A stretch of DNA of 64,000 nt from Paramacrobiotus metropolitanus (Eukaryota; Tardigrada; Eutardigrada; Parachela; Macrobiotidae). The notes beneath the pieces were generated by a model. The model worked only from the letters and a program-made list of their open reading frames with translations, was not told the origin of the DNA and ran no database searches. Numbering within the stretch: the stretch's first letter is position 1; each line of letters starts with the position of its first letter. This document shows positions 46,601 to 60,100 of this stretch, piece after piece. The translations under genes and the position numbers were made by a program. Where the stretch lies: positions 1,178,001-1,242,000 of the forward strand of contig NW_026570227.1 in the NCBI RefSeq assembly GCF_019649055.1, in the 5' to 3' direction.

Positions 46601-49113
46601 TGGCCTGTTAGCTAACTAAACTTAATTTATTTATATTTTGTTTAATAATAACGCTAATGTAATAGTATTTAAATGGCTTTTAATAATTGTGCCGGGTTGA
46701 TTCGGCAACACATCCGGCGCTATAAATATCTAAGCATTCGTCTACGACCATACCACGTACAAAACTCCCGATCCCGTTCGATCTCGGAAGATAACCTACG
46801 TCGGGCCCGGTTAGTACTTGGATGGGTGACCGCTTGGGAACACCGGGTGTTGTAGACTTTTGCCTTTAACTAGACGGCTTTTGGCCTGTTAGCTAACTAA
46901 ACTTAATTTATTTATATTTTGTTTAATAATAACGCTAATGTAATAGTATTTAAATGGCTTTTTAATAATTGTGCCGGGTTGATTCGGCAACACATCCGGC
47001 GCTTTAAATATCTAAGCACTCGTCTACGACCATACCACGTACAAAACTCCCGATCCCGTTCGATCTCGGAAGATAACCTACGTCGGGCCCGGTTAGTACT
47101 TGGATGGGTGACCGCTTGGGAACACCGGGTGTTGTAGACTTTTTTGCCTTTTAACTAGACGGCTTTTTTGCCCGTTAGCCAGCTATACTTAATTTATTTA
47201 TGTTTCGTAAATTATTATTTACGCAAGTGTCATTAATTAAAATAGCTTTTTAGTGATTGTGCCAGGTTGATTCGCCATCACATCCGGCGCTACAAATACA
47301 GTACTGTATCAAAGCTTTCGTCTACGACCATACCACGTACAAACTCTATAATGATGATACTATACAGGAATGCGAAGTTTTCATAATAAGAATTCAGAAC
47401 ACAAATCAACCGTCATGCCGAACGGTTCGACGTGTGTGAGTTATCTCCATGGGTCACTGCGAGATAAGGCTGCGCTTATGGATTGGATGCACGGAACCGT
47501 CAACACATGCCCACTTTAAGGCAACGTTGCATAAGTTTGCCTTATCGTAAATCTACTCTCGACTAGATTTACGATTCGGCATCGTTGACTTATCCATGCA
47601 GGCTGCAGTTGTTTTACGTGCCGTACGCAGTTTCATCTATGGATAATTGAATACCTGAGCTATCATTAAAAATAACTTCCGCCGTTATTGCGAATCTTCA
47701 TTATCTAATTAAAGCACTATTTCAGTGACTTCTTATTACGACAATAATTAAGTTCGTAGTCGATTCAGTTAAGCAAATTAATTAATGCTAATTCACACAA
47801 ATATGTCATGTAGATGTTTTGGCTACTCTGATGTCGCGTAGTTGCAAAAAGTTCTTTACCTTCACGTGCTTTCAAATTAAATAAGAAGTAAAATTTTACG
47901 TTCTTTATACAGTGTTCCCCGTACGGAATGATACGTATGATTTACCGTAAGTTTGAGCGTTCAAGTATCGCAGCCGTCACAGTTGCTGCGTTATCGCATT
48001 ATTGGCTGTTTTTTTGTGCATCATTTGAGATTACTCACGCGTTCGTTGACGATGGATAAGTCGAACTTATGTTTCGGCATCAACTTTGAATTCTATTAAT
48101 ACTGTGGTATTAAAATTAAATCGTGAGCGTTTAAAAAAAATAGCGTACGTACTACTTTACTTGAGTTAATAATAAGTAGAATAAACTTGAATAAAATACT
48201 AGTTTTGAAAATTGCAGAGTAATTAAGCAATCAGCACCACAAAAAGTGCTAAAATAAAACAATTGCAAAAACACAGTAGATATCTGAAATGGTTTAAAAA
48301 ACAGAGTATACAAGTCGAAAACAGAGAACAACTCGAAAAATTTAATAGTATAATAGTTTACAAAATAATGAAATACACATAAAACGTATGTTACAGAAAT
48401 GGCATTATTATTAGTTTAAAAAATCCCAAAAATGTAACAAAGGTAGCAAATACAGTGAAATACTTTTAAAAACATTAAAAATTATAATGAATAACCATAT
48501 ATACAAAAGTGTCATAAAATGCTTGTTAAAAAAATAGCACCATATTCCTACATAAAAAATATAAAAAGCAACCGTATTTTTAAAAAATGTTAAAATAATC
48601 ATACGCACAAAAGATGTGTAGACAAAAATAGTTGATTACTCGTACATACAAAAATGTGATAAAACAATATTTTTAAAAAAAATAGTACTCATTCTAAAAA
48701 ACAAGAAAAATTCGGGGAAAAAAGTATATAAAAAAAATTCGCGGAAAAAAGAATATAAAAAAGTATATTTCAAAAAGTATATAAAACAAGGAGTTTCCGC
48801 ACCCTTTTTCCGTACACAGCTGGTCATCTTTTCTGGCCATACGTAACTGCCGCCCGGTGTCCAATAATTCCCGCATGTCGGCGTGCACCTCCAGCAGGGA
48901 TTTGGGGATGGCGTCCATATTGGCCGGGAAGGGGAAGTTGGCCGGCGGACCGCCGCCCGCGCTGCGCTCCTGCCGCGCCATCTGCAGACAGTTAAGGTCA
49001 ACCTGCCCCGTGATATACTGCAGATGCGCCGGCTTAATACAGGCCTCCACACTGGCCTGGCAACCAACCGGAAATGACCACCAGTACGTTATTAACACGG
49101 TGAAAATACGCAT
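43612..49113 (-). CDS. Spätzle-like cystine-knot cytokine precursor
   Basis: Four exons: 48803-49113, 44341-44487, 44195-44271 and 43612-43754, with phases 2, 2 and 1, giving 225 residues. Exon 1 encodes a signal peptide (about residues 1-20) and a prodomain ending in a furin-like RMAR site (91-94). Exons 2-4 encode the C-terminal knot domain with eight Cys (100, 105, 113, 152, 157, 164, 195, 197). It contains the Spätzle-type spacing TKC...RCYY...GAC...YLL...VESGCTC. Family members are secreted dimers cleaved to activate Toll receptors in immunity or development. The 4.3-kb first intron contains the 5S rRNA array on the opposite strand. The link between exon 1 and exon 2 rests on phase, strand and complementary content (signal peptide without a knot, knot without a start). 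The stop is TAA at 43612. Confidence 0.75.
43925..43990. repeat. Short tandem duplication in Spätzle-like intron 3
   Basis: Two copies of a unit of about 33 bases containing TTATACTGTATTTCCGG and CGAAATATT lie side by side. Confidence 0.7.
44760..44879 (+). rRNA. 5S ribosomal RNA, copy 1
   Basis: Full-length 120-base 5S gene starting GTCTACGACCATACC and ending GTTGTAGACTT, so the terminal stems pair. Internal Box C GGATGGGTGACC is present. A T run follows as the Pol III terminator. The upstream flank (TATAAATCTCTTAGC) is slightly different from the other units. Nucleotide 21 is G. Confidence 0.97.
45045..45164 (+). rRNA. 5S ribosomal RNA, copy 2
   Basis: Full length, nucleotide 21 is G. TATAAATATCTAAGC lies about 25 bases upstream and a T6 run follows. 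Confidence 0.97.
45315..45434 (+). rRNA. 5S ribosomal RNA, copy 3
   Basis: Full length, nucleotide 21 is G. The spacer before it is shorter and more diverged than the others (unit about 270 bases). Confidence 0.97.
45601..45720 (+). rRNA. 5S ribosomal RNA, copy 4
   Basis: Full length, nucleotide 21 is G. Same upstream TATA-like element and downstream T run. Confidence 0.97.
45884..46003 (+). rRNA. 5S ribosomal RNA, copy 5
   Basis: Full length, nucleotide 21 is G. Repeat unit of 283 bases from copy 4. Confidence 0.97.
46169..46288 (+). rRNA. 5S ribosomal RNA, copy 6 (variant)
   Basis: Full length; nucleotide 21 is C instead of G, and the upstream box reads TTTAAATATC instead of TATAAATATC. 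Confidence 0.97.
46454..46573 (+). rRNA. 5S ribosomal RNA, copy 7
   Basis: Full length, nucleotide 21 is G. Upstream TATAAATATC is present. Confidence 0.97.
46740..46859 (+). rRNA. 5S ribosomal RNA, copy 8 (variant)
   Basis: Full length, nucleotide 21 is C, while the upstream box is the TATAAATATC form, so the flank and gene variants are not strictly linked. Confidence 0.97.
47022..47141 (+). rRNA. 5S ribosomal RNA, copy 9 (variant)
   Basis: Full length, nucleotide 21 is C, with the TTTAAATATC flank as in copy 6. Confidence 0.97.
47320..47350 (+). pseudogene. Truncated 5S rRNA gene, end of array
   Basis: Only about the first 26 bases of 5S remain (GTCTACGACCATACCACGTA, then C at nucleotide 21); the sequence then leaves 5S homology. 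The upstream spacer is recognisable but diverged. It marks the decayed 3' edge of the array. Confidence 0.85.
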
Positions 49114-51179
49114 TTCGATGGTGGATTAAATGAGGATTTTTCGAAAAATTGTCGGAGTGTTGACGGATGCTGTTGGCGTGAGAGCGTGGCGTTTGATGCG
49201 CGCGCACAGATTCGTATTACTTTATTAGCCGCGGGCGCATCCTGACATTTGCGCTGTCATTTCAGTAGAAATTTTTTGTCGCTTGTTTTCCCCGCGGAAA
49301 AATGACCGCTACGCAATTTTCTTGTCACTGAATTGTTTTTTTTTAAATGTCAAGAACAATTTTATTTTTTAATCATTTAATATTTTTTAAATGTAATTCC
49401 GCAGGTTGTAATTTAATTAATTTTGTTTGAACTTCAGTTCTCTTATTCTGATTTTTATTGCACTAAATTAGAAAAATTGTTTTAGAAAAAATATTTAAAT
49501 GTTTCCTAAGTTTTGTTTCTTGGATTTTGTTGTTGTTGCAATGTTTATTCGATCAAAATAAGGTTGTTTCGAAATTTCGAAAAATTAAAAAAAACGTTTT
49601 TAGGCTGTAATTTTTATCTTGGTTTTGATTTCTATCGCAGTATTTCTTATTCGAAATTAAGTGATTGGAATAAAAATTTAGAAAATTAGAAAACAAGCCT
49701 GTTCTCAAATTGTCAATTTATTTATCTTGGTTTTCATTACACTATTTGCTAAAGCAAAAGAAATAAAACAAATATTCAAAAATTAAAAAGATAAATTTTT
49801 TTGGACTCTATTTGTGTCATCCTTGATTTTTGTTGGAGCATTTATTCGAGAAAAATAACGTGACTCGTCAGAAATTAAAAAAATAAAATTGAAAAATAAT
49901 TTTTATTTAATTTTTATAAATCTTTTCCCATTTGTGTGCATTGATAAAGGTTTTATTGGGCGCACAGTGCGCTGCTGTGTGTCGCGACGAATAAAATCCA
50001 GTAGAAACAGTGAACGCTCCGTGTTGCGCCACAATCAAAGTGAAAAATGGGCTAAAAAACGTAATAATTAATTAACTGACTGGCGACACAATCCACGCAC
50101 CGTCAAAATCACCAGTCACCGTTAAAAACACAAACGCCTAGACACTGATGCGCGCAAAAACAAGAGAAACACACCCGGAAAAACGCCGCGGTTAAAACGA
50201 AAAACACATTTATTCCGACCATTCAGTGCAGTAAAAATTCACATTAATTTCCCCGCCAAAAGAATCCCTTCCCGCGCATCCGCCCCAAATGACACCCTGC
50301 AATCCAGAAAAATAAAAAAAATTTCAAAAACAACAATTATTAAATATTTCATAAGTCATGTCATAATACGAGAGTCTGATTTGTCGCAATGTCAAAAATT
50401 AAACCAGCATCAAAAACACAGCTACGTAACAAAACGAAGATAGCAATTTATTTTCAAAAGTAATAAAATATGAATTCCATTACGCGATTAAATTACAATT
50501 TCGATTCGCGTTAAATACCTGAATTTTTGCAAATTCAGCTGGAAATCAATCAGTAAAATAATTTATTTTTTCCAGAATAAATATAATTTAATTTTTCAAT
50601 CAGCATAAACAGAAGCTAATTAAAATTTAATTTGCATTTCAAACGAGGAAAAAAATTAAAATTTAAGAGTAAATACAACACAATTCAATTGTCAATTTAA
50701 TATGCGACGGACTAATTCAGCAATAATTCAGGTTACTGAAATGCGTTCCAAAAATGTAAAAAAACACAAACAATTTAATAAATAAAATAAATAAAACTTA
50801 ACTTCGAATCCAATAGTCGACTGATGAATCCGGCAATAATTCACATTATTAAAACGATTATTTAAAAATGTACAAAACGAAAAAAAAATTTTAAACTATA
50901 ATTAGGAATCAAACTGAAATTCCAATGCAACTTGTAAAGAATTGGTTTAATAATTCTAATAATTCAATTTTAAATAATAGTTTTAAAATAATCGGCAAAT
51001 TAATTCGGCAAAATAAATCAGGCTGTCAAAACCCTCTTTTAAAAATGCAGAGAAAGTGCAAAAATTGTGCAAAATTGATCTAAAAAGAAAAAAATCGAAC
51101 TGCCAACGTAATATTCGGCTGATTAATTGGTAATTGGGCAATACTTTTAATTATTTACCGGCGAACGAAGCCCAGCGCC
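49114..51179. other. Spacer upstream of the Spätzle-like gene and downstream of UBA1
   Basis: Two kb of AT-rich sequence containing the putative promoter of the Spätzle-like gene (just above 49113) and the 3' flank of UBA1. No further gene, tRNA or strong repeat was seen. Confidence 0.5.
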
Positions 51180-54100
51180 TTAGTCGTGCATCTTGTGGTT
51201 GGACGGGAGGTTGTACTTGACGTAGGGCACCTCCACGTCCTCCCCCTCCAGATCGTTGCAGCACACCTCGAAGACGAGGGAGCGCACGTGCGGCTCGATC
51301 TTGCGCCGACTGATCTTGCGCACCAGCTCCGTCATCTTCCAGTCCATGCGCTCCAGGGCGCGCTCCTTGGGCAGGAAGAACGAGTACAGCATCGACACGC
51401 CCTGACTCAGCATCGTCACTTCCAACTGATACTTCTCCTTGAACATGTTCAGGAACTCCTTCAGCGTCATGTCCCCCTCCACCTCGAACCGGTCCCACAA
51501 CGTCCATTGCTGAGCGAACAAAAATCATCCGATTAATCCTCGCATTCAGCGAATATCACAATAATTTAACATATAATTATCTAACCGGATTTTTTCGACC
51601 AATTTATTTAAATTTTAATTTTTTTCACTTGGAAAAATATTTCATTAGAATTATTTTTCCCATTGCAGATCCTTTACATCGCTCATATAATAATAAAACC
51701 ACCAAAATACAGCAATAAAACTGTAAAAAAACATGCAACAGAAACGAGAATTCAAGCAAAATTCAAACAAAATAACAGTAATTTATACTGTAATTTATTA
51801 CAACAATAACACGCGAAAATGCATTCAGCAATTTAATGCACAGCAATTTAACAGACATTTTTTCTGGGTTTATCTGGGTATTTTAATTTCTTATTCTGGG
51901 AACATTTTCGTCATTAAAGATCCTTTAAAACTTATTCAAATGTATACACCATAATTTTTAACAAGTAAAACCATAAAACAGGATTTTAATTTTTTATTTT
52001 GGAAACATTTTCGTCATTAAAGATCCTTCAAAACTTATTTAAAAGTATACATCATAATTTTTAACATGTAAAACCATAAAACACATTCCTGCAGAATAGC
52101 CACAAAATCATCAAATCCTTTTTCAAATATTTTTAATAATAAATTTCGCTGCATTTTTGTATGTAATTTTTCCAGTATTAATGTAATGTTAATAATACAC
52201 CATAAATGTAATAAAAAAAGTACAAATCCGGATGAAAATAATTTACCGTGGATCCGTAGGAGTTTTTGGGCGCCGGCATGGGCTCACTGAAGCCGAAATA
52301 GGGCAATGCCAGGTTGACGAAGGAATTCTTGTACTTGGCCAGATCCGCGTGGCCCTGCAGGATTTTGTATAATTCCAGACAGGCCAACCCGACCACCAGC
52401 GACGTCGTGGTGGCGATGGCCGGGATGATTTTCCCCGCGATCAGCTTGGACTTGTGCCGATCCGCCGGGGCAATGTCGTAGTTCTCCGCGCGCAGGTTGG
52501 ACGTGGCCACGATAAAGTCCATGTGGAAGTTGGTGTCGTCGTCCTTCTCAAACTCTATCGGCTTCATGTGGAATCCCGAGCCTAAAAAAATCGGCGAAAT
52601 TTTTAACCATTGAAGAAAAAATTATCTTAAAAACACCGAAAAATTCCCAGACAATATTAAAAAAACTCAAAAATTATCCAGCAAGAAAAAGAATCATCCT
52701 GAAAAAACATCCAGCAAAATGAAAAATTATCCAGCAAAATGAAAAATACTACAAAGCACAAACCATAAAATTAAGCCAGGAAAAAATTTCCAGCAAAACA
52801 TATCTTACAAACAGAAGAAATTTCCAGGAAAAATAAAACAGCATAATAATTATTACAAATTATCCCGGGAAAGATTATAATTAAAAACTTATCATGTCCA
52901 GAAAAAAAACAACAGAAAATTACCTTCACAATACTAACAAGAGAATTAAGGAAAAAATTCTTGCAAAATCAATGAAAAATCCCCAGGAAAATCTCTAGCA
53001 ACATGACAAAATTATTCAAATATCCAAAAAAATGCAGGAAAAATTGTGTAGTTACCTTTGAGGGAGGCGGGCGGCGGGAGCGCGGCGGCCAGCTCCTCGA
53101 CGTGGCCGTGCTCGACGCTGGCGGCCTCGGCGGCCTGCTCGGCCTCGGTGGTGGCGATCTTGAGGCCCTGCTTGGGCTTGAAGGCCGCCACGGGGATCCG
53201 GCCGGCCAGCTCGTGCAGCTCCTTGGGACTGAGGTTGCGCGGCAGCCCGTACATCTCCGCCTTCAGACTGGCCGCCGCGATCACAAAGCCCAGGTGCATC
53301 GGGTTATCCGCACTGAACTCCACTACAAAACACACAGCAATTAAACACCCAATTTTGGCAAAAATACTGTACAACAGATATACTGCCAACAAATTGCACA
53401 AAAAAAATTCATTTAAAAATTAGGAATACAACAAAATAAAAAGTTTAATAACAAATACATACAAATAAACAGGAAAATATACACGCATAAAATAATTAAT
53501 GAAAAACAAATTAAAAACAAATAGACAATAATTCAGAGAAAAATGTATTAACAAATATTCGATAAATCGAATAATAATTGGGAAATATTCGTGGAAACAC
53601 GTACGGGGATGCGGGCAGCGTTTGGGGCCGGACCAGAAGGGGGCGCCGGAGGTGGTGACCTGGTCGCGGGGGAAGTTGTAGAGGAGCTGGCTGATCTGGT
53701 TGTGGAAGAGCTCCTGGAACTGCTGGCGCGCCCAGGCGATGCAGTCGGCGAAGGACGCCGGCCGCTCGTCGATCAGCGCCTTCTTCAGCGACTCCAGCAT
53801 CTCCGTCGGCTGAGCACCGGGCAGCTTCATCACATGCTCCATGAACTTGGCCTCCTCCATGTACCTGTCACAAACCGATGCGGTAAATGACGGTCAAAAA
53901 TACTTTGTCCCGAATAAACGGGACAACGTCAATGATTTTGGATGTTTTTTTAACCTTTACATTTAAATCATTTTAAGTAGTGTGACCGATGTTGTTGTTC
54001 TGCGTCTCTTTGATGGCTTTTGCCGAATAAAAAACAAAAAAAAAATTTAAAACTTGTATTAATACTTATGTCGTTTTTTAGAACACACGGTGGTATCAAA

Positions 54101-57100
54101 CGGTAAAGTGAATCGTAACAGGAAAACGAAAAGCTCAGCAGCGCAATACTTCATCGGGACATTGAGGATGTTAGTACAGTACTACATGTCAGCGGTCGTA
54201 GTGTAAAGGCTAACACATATCGAATGCACAGAGGATGACGTTAAATTTCGAATACCGGTGCAGTACTGTGATTTCAGAAAGAATTCAGCTGCGATCTTCG
54301 TAGCATTTGTTTTTACTTGAACAACCACATTAATAAACATAAATCGGAAATAATTTAAAAACAAATCCGGTACGCAACCGAAAAAATAAAAGCAAAGAAA
54401 TATAAAATAAAAAACAAATGCGATAATACTAGTAAACAAGAAAACAAATCTCGATAATTAAACTAAAAAGTACTCTTCGATAATTAAACAAAAAAGAAAT
54501 GGGGAAGGCTCCGCACACCACGTTTCACCACCAAAGTCTCCGCACACCATGAAGCACCACCGCCAGGCTCCGCACACCACTTTTTATTATTTTCTAATTT
54601 TTTTACAAAAACCACCGAAATCTCCGGCCACCACCAAGGGCAGAGTGCACACCACCACAGTCTCTGCACACCACTTTTTAAAACAAAATTAATTAATTGT
54701 TATTACGGGCGGAAAAAGACAGCTCTTTCGTCTCGCGGCCTGACTCCTCTTTTTTGATACCACTCGTTTGCCTCCGCTTCCGTTGTAGTAGCAAATTTTT
54801 CGGTTTTACAAACTTGCCGAACGCAAGTTGTTTTTGTTTGCGGATGGTTGCTTGCCGAAAGCAAGCAACCACCTGTTTTTTACTGTGCTTACTTACTTAA
54901 GAAGTGCTTACTTACTTTTTGCTGTGCTTACTAAAGAACTTTTTGTACTTACTGACTTGCATTACGCTTGCAGTATTAGTAAAGATTTGCCTTGCGCTAT
55001 ATTGAAACCCAAAACATTGTAATTTATCGTTAGATACAACGTAATATAAGTAAAGTACTACCTGCTGTACAAACACGAAAAATACAACATAGCTCATATT
55101 AGTCGTATATAAACTGCGAGTATACGGTGGTGTCCCGAGACTGACGATATTTTAAATATATATGGTGGTGCGCAAAAATGGTGGCCCGAGACAAAACGTG
55201 GTGCGAACAGTGGTGTGCGCAGCCCGGTCGTGGTGAAAGGTGGTGTGCGGAGACTTTGATGGTAAAACGTGGTGTGCGCAGCTTTCTCCAAAAGAAATCC
55301 ACAGATAATTCAAAAAATAAATCCGATAATAAATAAAAACAAATCAGAACGCTAAAAAGTCAAATCAAATCAAAAATCAGAACGTTGCAGGAAAAACGCA
55401 AGATAACTTTTTTAACTGAAATTCTTCTGAAAGTAGTGCACAATTAAAAGTTTTATTGGCAACAGCCACCCAGATAGCAATAACTGCAAGCGCTGGTACA
55501 CTACATAATTAAAAATTAAACAACACTGCACAATTCCGCACCGGTATACGATATTCACGTGCCGATTTTTCATTGCGCCTGCCCTTAGGCCCCTTACACT
55601 ACGACCACCGACAGTTCCTTTAACGTACACATTTGAATCTTTTACCTAGGTAGTATTACGCCGATGCACTTTCTGTTATGCTGGATGGCTTTTTGCCCAG
55701 CAAAGTGAATCAGAAAAATTCCTAATATTACTTAAAAATTAAAAAAACCGTGAACATTATTCAGAAGATCAAAAACCGTGAAACAAATTATTCACAAAAA
55801 CAAAAACCGTGAATAAATACAAATAAATGCGATAATAAATCGCCTTACCGAATCACATAGGTGGCCGGCGCACTGAACAGCCCCTCAAAGAGATCCCGCG
55901 CCCACTGCAGCGTATGCTCAATGGAGTTGGGGAAGTTCTTCAGCGTACAGATCGGGATACTCTTCTCCGGGGGGTCCTGACTGCTCGAATAGCTCTCCGT
56001 CAGATTCGGAAGCACCACCTGCACATTGCCCTTGGTCCCGAGCGTCCCGGACTCCAGGAGGGGCTTCTTGTAGAAGACACAGCGCCGGTCCACGTACATG
56101 CGGGCGTCCACGTTGTCTAACGCGTTGGCCACGCCGTCCAGCGCCTCGAAGAAGCTGTCGTCATAAATCCGCTCCGTGTCGGCGCCGACGCGGTTCTGAT
56201 GCGAGATGATGTTGATGTGCGGGTTCATGTGCTTGGCGGCCAGCGCCGCCACGTCCGATTTCATCTTCTGCACGTCGTGCGGCCGGAAGAGGAACTGCCG
56301 GTTTAGGTTGGATTTCTCGATGGTGTCCATGTCCGTTACGAAGATCTTACCCTGCACAACAAATACGAAACGATAAAACACTGCACAATTATGTCTGTGC
56401 AAGTTAAGCTAATCAAATTAAACCAAAATAAATCAATAAAATATAAACCAAAATTAATCAATCATACCAAGTCATCAACGTTAACATCGGAATCTCTGTG
56501 AGATTTGTTTCAATTTATTCTGCTAAAAACGGTCGTAAGAATAGTCTGTTCGCACGTGTTGGTTCTTACGCTAGTGATACCGAAAAAATGTTCACCCCCG
56601 ATAATTGGCCCCCTAACATCGGGGTGCGTGAGTGGGCATTTGCCCCCAAGGAGCTGTAATGGTTTGGTCTAATTATTTTCATCATCCTTCGTCCTTTCTG
56701 GTACTTAGTTTGTACTTGTACTGCGATACTTATTAAAGGTTCATCCACCATCAACTAAGGAAACGTCACTATTATCACAGAAACTATTATCACAGAAACT
56801 GTGTTGATCGTAGTGCAGTGGCTACCATCGGTACGTCTCGTAACTTTGAAAATGTCAGGATACCAAATAAAAAGAAAACTTTCCGAAAAATTCAATCACT
56901 GACTTGTAACATCAAATGTTTTTTTTCCTACTATAAAGCACAATCATTCTCCTTAAACGCAACAAATTAAAACCATATGACGAACCACTAAATACAAAAA
57001 ATGCTACAATTAATACAATAGTTTCTTTTTATTCGACAACAGCCTGTACTCAATGACAAGAAGCCTGCGCAAATTTAAACTAATTAAAATGATTGAATTT

Positions 57101-60100
57101 TAAACATTGAAAAAACATTGTAATATAGACAGAAAAATTAATGCAATATAGACAGAAAAATATTGAAAACCATTAGTAGAAGGAAGTGAACTGTGAGAAA
57201 CAGAAAACACAAATAAAAAGCAATAAATTAATTAAAACTGGGCAAATACAGCAAAAATCAACAGACCCCGCGGTCTCACTATCCAGACAACTTTTTCCAT
57301 TAAAAAAAACCGGCAAACCGCTATTTCTGCTCACCTTAGGTCCGCAGCCGAGTCCCATCATGGCGAAGTTCTTGAGCAGCTCACAGCCGATGGCCCCGGC
57401 GCCGACGACGAACCATTTGGAGTTGTACAATTTCTCGGCGAACTGCCGGCCGAAGATCTGCACCTGGCCGTCGTAGCGCGAGCCCGTGGGCTGCACCTCG
57501 CTCTCCGCCAGCGCGGCATCGGGCAGACACTCCAGGGCGTCGAAGTAGAGGAACTGGAAGACCGGATGGAATTTCCCGGAGCAGGCCTTCATCACTTCCT
57601 GCGCGATGATGGACCCCACCACCGACTGCATCGGCGGCAGGTCCCCGCGGCACGTCTTGGCCAGGTTGCGCAACGTCTCCTCGTCCAGCGGGTCCACTTT
57701 CGTCTCTATTTACAATTCCCACATTGAGATATACGGTCAGTGTAACGAATTAATTATCTACTATTTTTTTAAAAATAGCGGATAATTTATTTTTAATTTT
57801 TTTAGTTGATTTTTAGTTGATTTTTTGTCTCGGAAAATACCTCCTAGAATCTTAATGAAAAACTCCATTAATTGGATGCATATCTTATGCTCTTCTAAAC
57901 CGGAAATGCATCCAGTTTCGAATAAGCAGTAAAATCATAAAAATTAAATAAACAAAATTCAGCACAAAAATTCTTAAAACAAATAAAATGTGAAACAAAA
58001 ACTGTGTCATGAACTAGTCAGCCTCAATTTATAAATCAAAGAAAAATGTACGACCGTTACGGAACCAAAATAATGGCGAAAATAATCATGTACCTGGCGG
58101 CAGTTGTTCATTAACGCTCTTGCACAGCTCCAGCAACGCCTCGGCGTCTTCGACATTATGCGGGCGCGGCAAATGGCCTTTCTTCTGCAAGAACTTATCC
58201 AGCGCCAGAAAGCCAATGTGCAGCTGGTGCGAGCGGCCAAACTTGGCGATGTCCATATCCATCAGCGCGGGGTGCTGCAGGGACTCGCGGAAGGACTTGA
58301 AGTGCAGATGCTTGGCCATCTTCACCTGCGTGACGATGCCGCCGCGCGTGTACGGCGAGAAGTGGCTGGTGTCGCCGATGGCGAAGGAGTACGGATTGAC
58401 GTACTTGATCTTGATGGGCTCGTGTGTGTTCAGCTCCGTCATGCCCTGCACCTCCTGGAAACTGTACAAATAACCCAGCGTGAAAATGCCGTCTTTGCGG
58501 GATAAATACAGATGCAACATTTTTATTTATGACAAATAAAACGATATTTTTCGTTCACTGAACAGTTTTATTCAGCAATTTTATTTGTTGCTTCGTAGAT
58601 TCTCTGTTCTTTTCAGATGCGCAAATAACATTCGCAGAAATAAATAACAACGAGAAGGAATAAAGAAGCAAAATCGAAACAATATTTTTCATTTATTTGC
58701 TGATTCGCAAGAGATCATCTATATTAAACAGAATTATTTATAAAATATTGAATAAAATTAAAACGCCATTTTTTTATGTTTTTTTTCCAGATGCGCAACC
58801 GACATTCACAAAATTAACCCGAAAATATTATACAAAAATAAACCGCGATTGGTCGTTTATTCACAGGTTTACGTTACGTATTGAAATAGCATTAACTTTA
58901 AAATTAAACGGTATTTTTATTTATCGTCATACGAAAAACGGAGGAAGTACGATTTAAAAATTCAATATCAAATACTTAATAAAATTAAGCGCTATTTTTC
59001 ATTTTATTTTCCAACGCAAAAATAATTAGAAAATTTTCAAGAAAATTAGAAACTTTATTTTCCCGTCATTTTGTGTTGAGTGTGCTAGTTTTCGCCGCTT
59101 ACGTGACATGATCGCCGTCCTCCAGGCCGTGGCGCGCCTCGTCGGCGGCCGTGACGAGGCCCTTGTCGTCGTGGGTGATGAGGGAGATCATGGCGGTGAG
59201 GGGCGGCTCCCCGTTGGTGTCCAGCACGGTGAAATCCTTGCCGAAGTCACAGAACACCTGCCCGAATAATCCCCGCGTGTTGGCCGCCAGGAAGGCCGCG
59301 CCGTGCTCGCGGCAGATGTCGTTGACGCGGATCATCTCCTCCACCGTCGTCTCCGTCAGCACCACCACCTGCAGTACAATTACCTTCAGCCACCACAGCA
59401 TCGCGAGAAGAACCGCAAAAACAATTACTCGAAACGTCGTCAAGACCTTTTTATCACATTACACTGTCATGGCCAGAAATAAAGCACTAAAATCAGCTCC
59501 AGTGCTAACAGAGAAAACTCGGAACAACGAAATAAATACACGAGCACAAAATAAATAATAAAAAAAACTCTCTAAAAATAGAAGTATACATACAGAACAC
59601 CAACAGAAAATAAATACAGAAACAAATACAGAAAATAAATACAGGAAATAAATACAGAAAATAGATACAGAGATAAATATACAGTTAGTATAAGGAAACG
59701 AAGAAACTGTTTAGGAAAAAATTTTGAAAAAACCTTACGGCTCAAGAATATACACCGATAGAATGTAGTGAACGTAGTGCAGAGGCTTTCAAGGATTACG
59801 TCATCTACGGAGTTAAAGACCGAACGAAATGCACGTATAATAAATGTAGAAAAATTTCAACTAATTTACGATCATGTACAACATTTTTTGTCCACTAACA
59901 ATCATGATAATTCTCTTGCTATTCTGGAAATGATAAGTACAACAAAAAATTCCCGGTTGCAGTTTACACGTTTTTTAACAACCCCACGACAATCCATAAA
60001 ACTGTAAAAAATAATTACCATCAGCGAAAACTGATAATAAAAATACAAAAACAAATCTGTAAATGGAAATGAAAAAACTGAATACTTAACAATAATTTAT

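Noticed and set aside
44942-47137. Seven nearly identical 60-72 residue open frames across the 5S array
   Set aside because: They are readings through the 5S rRNA genes and spacers; the repeat is fully explained by 5S units.
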